NCBI GenBank assembly: GCA_964019695.1
Contig: OZ026520.1
Coordinates: 23,202,130 to 23,266,129, forward strand
Length of the DNA stretch: 64,000 nt
From: Loripinus fragilis
Taxonomy: Eukaryota; Mollusca; Bivalvia; Lucinida; Lucinidae
Reading direction: 5' to 3'
Of this stretch, positions 1 through 10,100 are shown one piece after another (the first letter of the stretch is position 1; the number at the start of each line of letters is the position of its first letter). The notes below the pieces were generated by a model. The model saw nothing but the letters and a program-made list of their open reading frames with translations. It was not told the DNA's origin and ran no database searches. A program made the translations under genes and the position numbers.

Positions 1-383
1 TTATTGGTTGACAAATCACTGCACAGACTAGCTTGACGTCATATCAGCTGCCAGTTTGAGGAGGTGCATATCTTCAATGTGTGAACAATCATTATGCAGT
101 TAAATAAAGAAAAAATGAAAACTGTTGGGAGTTACAGATTGCTCAAACCAGACACCCCCTAAGCATTTCGGATGGCAAAAACGTCTTAAGTTAACACCCT
201 CAAAAAATGAGAAAATATTTATCAAATGTGCACAAAATGGAGGTACACATCTTCAATGTGTGAACAGTCATTATGCAGTTTAAATATTGAAAAATGAAAA
301 CTGTTGGGAGTTACAAATTGCAGAAACCTGACATCCCCTAAGTGTTTCAGATGGCAAAACTGTCTGAGTCAACACTCTCAAAA
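1..383. repeat. ~180-bp tandem satellite, part 1
   Basis: Two units share CATCTTCAATGTGTGAAC, CTGTTGGGAGTTACA and CCTAAG..TTTC.GATGGCAAAA. The array continues at 2006-2095 and 2530-2810 beyond two insertions. Confidence 0.75.
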
Positions 384-2005
384 ACAAGAGGGCCAAGTGG
401 CCCTAAAGCGCTCACCTGAGTTTTGATCAAAGCTGACCATGTCCCTGGTGACCCTGGAGCAAGGCCATTTTGGCCCCAGGGGCATAATTTATACAAACTT
501 GTTAGAGGTCCACAACGTGATGCTACATACCAAATATCAAAGCTCTAGGCCTTATGGTTTCAGACAAGAATTTTTTTATGTTTCTCCCTATATAAGCCTA
601 AGTTAAACATGTGAACCCTGGAGCGTGGCCATTTTTGGCCCCAGGGGTCTAATTTGAACAAACTAGGTAAAGGTCCACCAGATGATGCTTCATACCAAAT
701 ATCAAAGCTCTTGGCCTTGTGGTTTCAGACAAGATTTTTTCATATTTTTCCCTATAAAAGCCTTTGTAAAACCTATGACCCCCCGAGGCGGGACCATTTT
801 TGGCCCCAGGGCTATAATTTGAACGAAATTGGTAGAGGTTCACTAGATGATACTACATACCAAAACTCAAGGCTCTAGGCCTTGTAGTTTCATACAAGAA
901 GATTTTTTCATTTTGCACCCTATATAAGCCTATGTTAAACATGTGACCCCCGGGGCCAGGCCATTTTTGGCCCCAGGGCTATAATTTGAACAAACTTGGT
1001 ACAGGTCCACTAGGTGATACTACATACCAAAACTCAAAGCTCTAGGCCTTGTGGTTTCAGACAAGAAGATTTTTTCATGTTGCTCTCTATTTAAGCCTAT
1101 GTAAAACATGTGACCCCCGGTGTGGTGCCATTTTTGGCCCCAGGGCTATTTATTTGTTTGTTTGTTTTATTGCTTTACGTCCCAAGTCAACAGCTATGGT
1201 CATTGCGGGACAGTCAGTTCACCTAATCACACTTTTTCCTGGGCAGGCTTGAACAAGCGGTTAACCAGTAATTTGTGCACATGCTTTCGCTTGTAACTGA
1301 CAACAACCCTTCTTGAATGAATCAGCGGAAGGGAGGAGAATGACCATAGAAATTATTTCATGATCAATCTCCACGAAAGTATGGGACCAGGCCGGGATCA
1401 AACTTGCGACCCCTGGATCTGCAGTCAGACACGCATCTGTAGCCAGACACGTTACCGACTGCGCTATGCGACCCGGTACCCCAGGGCTATAATTTGAACA
1501 AACTTGGTAGAGGTCCACTAGGTGATGCTACATACTAAATATCAAAGCTCTAGGCCTTGTCGTTTCAGACAAGAAGATTTTTTCATGTCGCTCCCTATAT
1601 AAGCCTATGTAAAACATGTGACCCCCCGGAGCGGGGCCATTTTTGACCCCAGGGCTATAATTTGAACAAACTTGGTAGAGGTCCACTAGGTGATGCTACA
1701 TACTAAATATCAAAGCTCTAGGCCTTGTCGTTTCAGACAAGAAGATTTTTAAAGTTTTCATCTTGAAAATCTATTTTTAGCCTGTGTGACCTAGATATGC
1801 ACTGGACAGGAACCATTTGAACAATTTTAAAAGAAGGTCATATAAGGATCATTCCTACCAAGTTTGGTCAAAATCCAGCCAGTAGTTTAGGAGGAGAAGT
1901 CGTTTGAAGCAATTGTTGACGACGAACGACACACGACTGACGATGCACGACGGACATCCAACGATCACGATAGCTCACCATGAGCCAATGGCTCAGGTGA
2001 GCTAA
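384..2005 (+). mobile_element. Pearl-like non-autonomous element 1 with ~165-bp tandem core
   Basis: It begins ACAAGAGGGCCAAGTGGCCC then GCTCACCTGAG. It ends in a hairpin around 1972-2003 whose last bases are GGCTCAGGTGAGCTAA. Inside are about seven diverged units, each with CCATTTTTGGCCCCAGGG and TCTAGGCCTTGTGGTTTCAG. It interrupts the satellite cleanly. No ORF is credible. Tandem-cored bivalve 'pearl' elements, regarded as Helitron-like, are the nearest class I know; the CTAA end fits that, but the 5' end is not a canonical TC. Confidence 0.6.
1150..1478 (-). mobile_element. tRNA-derived SINE, family S2, nested in pearl-like element 1
   Basis: On the minus strand it starts with a tRNA-like head (GGGTCGCATAGCGCAGTCGG, B-box-like GTTTGATCCC) and ends in a CAAACAAACAAATAA tail. 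The 12-bp target duplication CCCCAGGGCTAT is at 1138-1149 and 1479-1490. Confidence 0.8.
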
Positions 2006-2810
2006 AAGAGTAAATATTTATCAAATGTGAACAAAATAGGAGGTAAACATCTTCAATGCGTGAACAATCAATATGTAAAGTTTGAATATAAAGAATATTT
2101 ACATTTTCAAAGCAAGCCTTATTTTTGCAACCATGCATAACCTCATATAAGACATAAATATGATTGACAGCTGTCAAGCCCACTTGTCCGTGCAAAAGAA
2201 ATCAAATTCATTCGCCAAAGGTGACACTGTTGTTGTGATTGACAGCAAGCCACACCTGAATGGCATGTGCAAAACAAGCCACTCTTTGCTTCATTGGCTG
2301 TCGGCGTTCATATTGGCTGTTCCCCTTTTCCATTTTACACTCCAACAAAACCGTTAATATGATTACAAATTAAATACAAAACTGTTTTGTTTACTAAATT
2401 ATAAATAATTTCTGTATATAAAATGTAAATATGAGTTATAAATTTAATTTTTGGTCTATTCATGGAATCAGCTTCACTTACTTTGCAAGAGACCCGACAT
2501 GTTCACAATTCCGTGAACAGACCAAAAATTGATTTTATTTCTTACACTGTTGAAGTTACAGATTACACAAAACAGACACCATTTAAGCATTTTGGACAGA
2601 AAAAATGACGTTCAACACCCCCAAAAAATGATAAAATATTCATGAAATGTGCTTAAAATAGGAGATGCACATCTTCAATTTGTGATCAATCATTATGCAA
2701 AGTTTGATTATAAAAGAATTAATACTTTTGGAGCTACAGATTACACAAACTAGGTTACCCAAAAGTGTTGCAGATGGAAGGACAGAGGGAGGTGCACTAC
2801 TAGACCTGCT
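2006..2810. repeat. ~180-bp satellite, parts 2 and 3, with unrelated insert
   Basis: Satellite sequence resumes at 2006-2095 and about 2530-2810. The ~435 bp between (2096-2530) contains ACCAAAAATTGAT-type inverted ends (TTTTTGGTCT near 2450, AGACCAAAAA near 2518) and no gene. Confidence 0.55.
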
Positions 2811-2829
2811 CAGTCAGGTATTTGGCAAA

Positions 2830-2990
2830 ATAACAATGAAAGTGAAACTTGCAAAGTGTATCCGAGCGACAAATGTCAACAAAGGAACAAGGTTTGCTTC
2901 AGAAGTACGATAAAATCTGCTAGTTTGATAATCTAGAAAGTGGGCAAATTCTTACTGGCTTCATTCAATAAGAAAACATGGCAGACATTA
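2830..2990. repeat. Fragment of H-family element
   Basis: GCAAAGTGTATCCGAGCGAC, TAGTTTGATA and GGCTTCATTCAATAAGAAA match the interior of the complete copy at 25974-26512. No gene is seen in 2990-3340. Confidence 0.45.
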
Positions 2991-3344
2991 TGTGTCGTCA
3001 CAAAAATGTCCTGTCTGAATCACCTTCTGAATATTTGCTGAAATATTCCGGAATTAGTCTGAATTATATAATCATCGCATTTTCTAAATCTTTGCTGCTT
3101 TTGGGACGTTTCAGTATACATTCAGACTGATTCAGATCAATTCAGACCAGTAATTTACAAAAGTTAATTATCTTCAGTTATATTGCAAGAACTGTAAGAT
3201 CTATTTATAAATTTTGAAATAAACATACAGCAATTGATGCGATCATTAGCAAACTGAAGTATAACTACGGTTCCTTAGGTGCCAATTTCATCCGCTTTGC
3301 CCTCTTGCTTGACCCATGTAGGCTTTTCTCTTAAAAACTTACAC

Positions 3345-3527
3345 ATGTTTCTAGCTAAGAGGGTGTAATTGAAAATTAATTTTCTTATTTCTCAACCAAA
3401 ACATAATATGTTGTGGGTACTTATTGAAACGGTTCTATTGAGCACCCACAACAACTGATATAGTTCATATGGATAAGAAAATAATCATAGTTTTATACTG
3501 AGTGTTTTTGTGATATCTAGACCAATG
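3345..3527 (+). repeat. Hairpin MITE family A, degenerate copy
   Basis: It has the family signature TTTTCTTATTTCTCAACCAA, then a stem around ACGGTTC..GAGCACCCA, then GGATAAGAAAAT. The stem is partly lost. Confidence 0.65.
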
Positions 3528-3554
3528 CTTACCCAGAGGCAGGACAGTACTCTG

Positions 3555-3850
3555 ATAATTCCATATATACAGTCATGTACGTAGGTTTGGCCCATTTTTT
3601 TTGGTTCAAAATTTTGAATAGTATTATTTTTGGGTTTTTTTTTCAGAAAAATGAATATTTTTTGGGTATGAAGATTTTGATAATATTTTTTGGGGGGTCA
3701 TCACAAAACTAGACTATTTTTGTGGTCATTTCTATGCATTTTTTTTCTTAAGGTCAAGGTACAGAATGGGAATATTTTTTTGGGGGTATACCTGATATTC
3801 CTGATATTTTAGGGGGTAAACAGTAGATGCTATGTAGCAAGAAAAAAAGA
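3555..3850 (+). repeat. J-family MITE
   Basis: Its ends are AGTACTCTGAT and GAGAGTAC. Inside are TTTTGGTTCAAAATTTTGAA and repeated ATATTTTTTGGGG blocks. Related copies lie at 15985-16330 and 50517-53230. Confidence 0.6.
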
Positions 3851-3853
3851 GAG

Positions 3854-4061
3854 TACAGTAAAACCTGTCTTAAGTGGCCACTCAAAAATAGACAAAAGAA
3901 AGGTCCTAAAGACAAATATTAGCTTAATGAAGGTCGAGAGTATTGCAGAATGCTCCCTTGGACCAATCTGCAATACTCTTGACCTGCATTAGGTGATAAT
4001 TGGTATAGAAAACCAATTTTTGGTCTTGTTTTGAGTGCAACTTACGACAGGTTTTACTGTA
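3854..4061. mobile_element. C-family TIR MITE in EEF1AKMT2 intron
   Basis: The TIR is ACAGTAAAACCTGTCTTAAG / CTTACGACAGGTTTTACTGT with flanking TA. Its inner palindrome is TATTGCAGAATGCTCCCTTGG. It ends 16 bp from the exon 4 donor. Confidence 0.8.
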
Positions 4062-4077
4062 CCCCTGGGATGCTAAC

Positions 4078-4182
4078 CTCATATGTTATATCATCATATC
4101 CCATCTTTGACACACTTTTTGCTAGACTCACAGCATGTTCAGAGTAGTCAACTCCTGTGAGATTTGAGTAACCAAGCTTACG
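4078..4182 (-). CDS. EEF1AKMT2: EEF1AKMT2 coding exon 4
   Basis: The acceptor is TTTCAG at 4183 and the donor GTTAGC at 4077. The exon is 105 bp, 35 codons: RKLGYSNLTGVDYSEHAVSL and on to ITYE. The VDYS acidic residue is the expected ribose-binding position of SAM methyltransferases. A MITE of the ACAGTAAAACC family ends only about 16 bp past the donor. Confidence 0.85.
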
Positions 4183-7100
4183 CTGAAACAAAGATATAAA
4201 CAGTGGACTTTTATTGACTCACAAGTTTGTGGGGAAAAAAGTTTTCACAAGTTATTCGGATCTTTGCAAGCCAATGGTACTAAGTCCACTTTGCTCTGAA
4301 TTAGCTAGGCCAAATAAAACAATAAGTGTGTTTCGGGTAAGGAAAATTTTAGGTAGGGTAGGCACACATATTTTTTTTTAATCATTTTTTTCTGGGAAAA
4401 ATATCATTTTATGCATTTTGAAAAGCTTTTCCCCTTTCAAAATGCATAAAATCATATTTGTTTTTTTTTTCAGAAAACCTGAAAAAAATCTAGGTTTCAT
4501 CAGTAAATTTAGGTAGGGTCGGATTACCCTAAACACAGGTATTTTTTTATTTGGCTTTACCTTGGCTTTGGCGTTATCGGTAGTTTGAGTTAATTTGGAG
4601 CTTGTCTGTAAAGAATCTTATACTACAACTTAACTTGATTTTTTTTTCTTATTTCCTATCAAAATATATGCAGGGTTCATACAGGCAAGTTCGTATAAAA
4701 TTCAAGGACTTTTCAAGGACTTCTTAAAGACTTTCCTACTGTTTTCAAGGACTGAAAACTTATAAAAAATGCTGATTTTCACGTAAAAATTCTACATCTG
4801 AAATGCTAGAGTCCATTACTAAAGATATTAGTTTTAGAAAATCAGTGTAAAATTATGGTGTCTTTATTTGGTGCAGCAAAGGCACCACAATTTTATACTG
4901 ATCTAGGCCTCCAAGAAAACTGTGTTGAATCCTCATGCAAATGGTTAAATTCAAGGATTTTCAAGGCCTTTGAGTGTTTTTCAAGTACTTTTCTAAGCAA
5001 ATTTTATTTTCAAGGACTTTTCAAGACAGTCCTGTATATTCAAGTCTGTGCGAACCCTGATATGCTGTAGATACTTAAAAGAATCATCTCTGTCTCAATT
5101 CTGTATTGATTTGTTTTTTGTTTGGTTTGAGGTTTTACATCCCAGTCAACAGCTCTAGTCATGTTGAGACGGTCAGTTCACCTAACCACACTTTTTCCTA
5201 AGCAATTAAGCTTGACTAAGTGGTTAACCAGTACGTTGTGCACATACTTTTGCTTGGAACTGACAATTCAACCCTTCTTGAATCAGTGGAAGGAGGAGAA
5301 TTACCATAGAAATTATTGTATGAACAATCTCCACAAAAGTATGGTACCGGGTACCGGGCCAGATCAAACTCACGAGCCCTGGATCTGCAGTCAGACTCGG
5401 TACTGACTGTGCTATGGGGCCTGGTTAATTTGGTATTGAGATTGCTAATTCAATTTTAGCACATCATGAAATAATGACATTGATCTAAATGTTATAACAT
5501 TATACATGTATATCTTTATTTAAGGTATCTTGATCCCATACTGCAGAATAATTTATTGTTTTTCCCGTCAAGGTTGGTGTGACCCTTTTTTTGTAAGCAT
5601 GATAGCTTGTGAACTAGTGAGCGGATCAGAACCAAACTTGAATGGATATAACATTGGGGCAAGATGAAGACATGATTAGGTTTTGGCACCCTTGCCCTAG
5701 TTTTAAAGGTCACAGCAGAGCTAAACAGATCATATCTAAACCAAATTGACCTAATTCTCAAGAAACCCTTTTTAAGAAACCCTGTCCCCCTTAGATCCTA
5801 TACGACTTTCCAGGAACAAACATCATGTTTTCAGGTAGGTTTAGTACACATGTGCAGGAAGAAGAACTTTGTGAATTTAAAAGACGCTTCTAATCTTAAT
5901 AGCTAAGCACTTTCACTCTCTGCACTGCATCACACATAATTTGATGGTAATTGTACCCCATATGTAGGCAAAAAAATGAGGAGTTTTTGCGGCTTTGGAA
6001 ATGATGAGTTACTCAAGTTTTTGCAACTTTGGAAATGATGAGTTGCCCTGAAATGCAGGAGACAAAAATTCCACTCGTCCGCCCGTAATTATGAGTGAAA
6101 TCTAGAAAGGACAAGTAATTCTTCCCAAAGCATTCGTCCTGTAGGACAGGTGCTTTGGAAAAAATTACCCAAGGAAGTCATACTACATATTACTCCCTTG
6201 TGTTCTTTATTGCATACGCTTTTAAAGTCAAGTGCATGTGTTAATTTACAGGAGAAGTGAAAATTGTAAGTCACTCGTCCTGCAGGACAAGTGCAATATT
6301 TAAATATTTTTGTCCCCTGAAATGTATTTTGATAATTAGAGATATATTTTACTGTCATAGCATGCAAAATACAAAGATTGGAATTATTCAAAATTTGTTG
6401 TTGTTTTTTTTGCTTGTTATCGTGACCAACGAGGGAAATTTTATGCTTATTACCGCTAGAACTCCTTTGATCTCTGGTTTAACAATATCTTACCAGTTCT
6501 ATGCACATCATTCCATTGCCACAGCCTAGGTCAATGATGCTGTCATCAGAATGTATCTCTTCACAATCGTCTATCCAGGATACCACCTTCTCCATTGTGT
6601 CCTCCCCAAACCTGAAGTAAATACCATACTCAAAAGGATAAGCACACTTGCCCCTGTAAGGGCATATTGTGTACTTTAATATGGAGTGTGTATACAGTAA
6701 AACCTGTCTTAAGCGGCCACTCAAAACGAAGACGTAACATTGGTTTTCAAGACAGATTATCGCTTAATGCAGGTCAAAAGTATTGCAGAATGCTCCAAGA
6801 GAGCATTCTGCAATCCTTTCGACCTTCAATAAGCTACCATTTGTCTTAAAGATCTTTGTTTTGTCTATTTTTGAGTGGCCGCTTAAGACAGGTTTTACTG
6901 TACTATATTAATATAAACAGAGTTATTGTCAATTCAGTTGATTAGTTTCATTATTAATATGGATTCATTGTGTGAATGATTTATGAGAAACTAAATGGCG
7001 AATCCAGAGGGGGATTTAGGGGGGTTCGTTTGCACCCCCTCCATGCCCCCCATTTTTAAATATCCTATGAAAACGAAATAATTGGTCTCAGTGAGACCAA

Positions 7101-10100
7101 ATTATTTCATTTTTCATGGGATATTTAAGAAAAATTAGATAAAATCAGCAAGGCGAACCCCCATACTTTTATACATCTGAACCCCCATTCCAGAAATCCT
7201 GGATCCACCCCTGAAACTGTGGTGCTACTGATTGATTTGGGAGCGGGGGCAACTAGCAATAGTTAGTACAGGCTCTAACTTTAAATGAATGGAAGGGAGA
7301 GCAACCATTCTTGTACACGACACACTGTTTTGGCTCAATATATGATGATGCCTACCAAATATAATCAAAATATCTCAGAGGGTATTAAAGTTATTGAGTG
7401 ATCAAGCTTTCGCCTACAGACAGCAGGCTGATTGCATTATATCCCAATCCTTGTCGAGTTGGGGGATAAAAAAGTTAATGACAAATATACCAGATAACCC
7501 TATTTATTCTGGATACCAGCTAACAGGCACTTAAGCAAATAGAGGAGAGCCTAATGAAATGCCGCATAAAGCTGCATTTCATCAGGGTCTGCACTGTTCA
7601 TTAAGATAAAAAACAATCTTCAGAGACATAAATATATGAAAATCATTTTATAGAAATTTTGACTGACAACCTTAAGCTACTAAATGAAGAACTCCATACT
7701 TATTCTGTATTGGATAATCCCAGGGATAATCCATCAAAATAAACCGATAAAAATAGATTACCATATTTCTCCAACATCTCCAATATCTTCAAAATTTTCA
7801 ACCTCTCTACTGTAGACTGAATCCCAACTGAAATGCAAAAAATAGCAAAACTGTTCAGTTTATGGCTTCAGGTACACTGGGTAGAAAAGAGGACAAAAAT
7901 TCCACTCCTCCGCTCGTAATTACGAGTGATATCTATACAAGACCAATGCACTCGTCCTACAGGATGAGTGCTTTGGGAAGAATTACTCCAACAGGGTTTT
8001 ACAGGACGCAATATCCTGCGTCTTATACGCATAAATCATTAGGTAGGACCCGTCAATTTACCTTACTTGCGTCCGCTGGGACGCAGGTGTGTTTGTTGTG
8101 CCTTTCATTAAACTCCCACATTCCAAAGTTATTTCGTTACGATTCCGGTTCTCCCATAAGTTACAGGTTATCTATAAATAAATAGGACAGGTGCTCTTGT
8201 TTTAGACTGCTGCACTGACCTCGTAGGTAAACGAGAAGTGAAAACATCCGTGCAAACATCGGCGTGAAAAAAAGTCGTAAAATATCATGCTTTCTCTCAG
8301 GCCCGCTCTGCTAAAAAGCATGGAAAACGTATACTGATTTGTCCATCACTGACTTTGTGTATTGATTTTTTTCATAGTGTGAATTTTCACTGACAACTCA
8401 GCCGACCGCTCAAGCGTGAAGGGCAATTATCGTGACAGTTTCTTTCTTTTGTATATGCTGAATTATGTAACATTTTCACTTGGAAAGGCTCAGGTCGGCA
8501 ATAGATCAAAGATACCAGAGACTTCAGATAAGTGGAGACTTGTAGACAGATAGATAGAATACAATGACAGAAAGATCATGTGTATTTCAAATTTACCAAC
8601 CAAATTTCTCAGAATGGAAAGCAAGTAGCAGTCTGATCAGTGACTGTTTTTTCGTGTGTTTTTTTTTATCTCAATTAGAGAAAAGTCTGATTAGAGACTG
8701 TTTTTTTTTCTGTCTTCTGGAAGCTTATATAAAAAAATGGGACCCCAAATTTCAATGATGGGACCCCCATCATATTCAAAGTTGAGTCCCAAGGACCCCC
8801 AAACAATCAACTTGGTGTAAAACCCTGCTCCAAGAAGTCATATTACTCCCTTATCTTCTTTATTGCATAGGCTTTTAAAGGACAAAAGCATGTGTTTGCA
8901 GGACGAGTGAAAATTTAAGTCACTTGCTCGTCCTCCAAGGACAAGTGCTATATTGAAATATTTTTGTCCCCTGTAGAACCTACTGTATTAGGCAATACTA
9001 AACTATGGCCCCTTGAAATGTACAAAGTACGGGTGTACAGTGTAAGTGGCCAACACAGTAACTTTTATCTTGGCCTGAAAATGTTTTCTCGCACACCAGA
9101 TTGAGATTTCCGTTGATTTTACCCATGTGAGATATTTCCTAGGGAAAGATAAAAAACGAACAGCAGCACAGTAGCTGTATGTTGATCAGTGATGATTACA
9201 TGATTTATACCGGCTACACCGGTGCTATGACATTTACAATGCTGACCTCAGAAAGTAAACAACCATGAATGCTGTCTGACATATATACCTAAAATTGGTT
9301 TTCGAAGAAACAAAAATATACAAAACAGCGCTCAGGTGTTTTTTGTGTTCTCAGGGGCTGAATTTCGGCACTTTCCAATGGATTTCAGTGAAATTTTTAC
9401 CAATTTTGAAAAAAGAATCCCAATCTTAAAACAAGTAGCCCAATGGGCAACGATCGCTCACCTGAGAGCCTGCATAATGTTTGGAGATACCATATTATTA
9501 CTTTATGATGCTGAAAGGCATGTAACTCTGAACTTGAAACAGAGACCAGGAATTAATTCAAAAGCATAAGGTATTATGCCAGTTCTGGTTATCTGCAAGT
9601 ATTAAAAAGATTTGAATAAAAACCGTAAAAGTATATTTTTCAGATGCTCAAGGGCAGCTTATTCAGTAGTCAGTGATTGGGTCTGACCAATCCATACTTT
9701 AATGTATGTCCTGATAACCTACAAGGATAAAAAAAATCAAAAGAAAAATTAAGGCGGAAGAGTGGTCACAACAATATACATTTATATTTAAGACCCTCAA
9801 GTGCAAACTAACTCTGTAGTTGGTGGTCAGGTGTGGCAGATAATCAAACTCATTCAAGCTTTTATGAGTGTCCTTGTTACCTGCACGAATGAGGAAGTTC
9901 CATTCAAAAATGAAGGTGCTAGAGTGGTCACAAAAGATCTCCCATTGTAAGTATATGCAGATTTTTTATGTTGCTCAAGGGCAGTTAACTCCAGTCTGAG
10001 GTTGGTTCTACTTGAAATTCAAACTCATCCAAGTTATTTTAGTTCAACAGTCCTTGTTACCTAAAAGAATGAAGAAGATCCAATCAAAAATGAAGGCACT

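Noticed and set aside
1..4077. Remaining 3' exons of EEF1AKMT2
   Set aside because: I looked on the minus strand for the family's conserved downstream segment (acidic motif then F..I.DKGT.D) and found none. The gene most likely continues left of the window.
7862..8185. 107-codon plus-strand ORF
   Set aside because: It spans the MITE F / hAT-like junction and has no conserved motif; a chance ORF.
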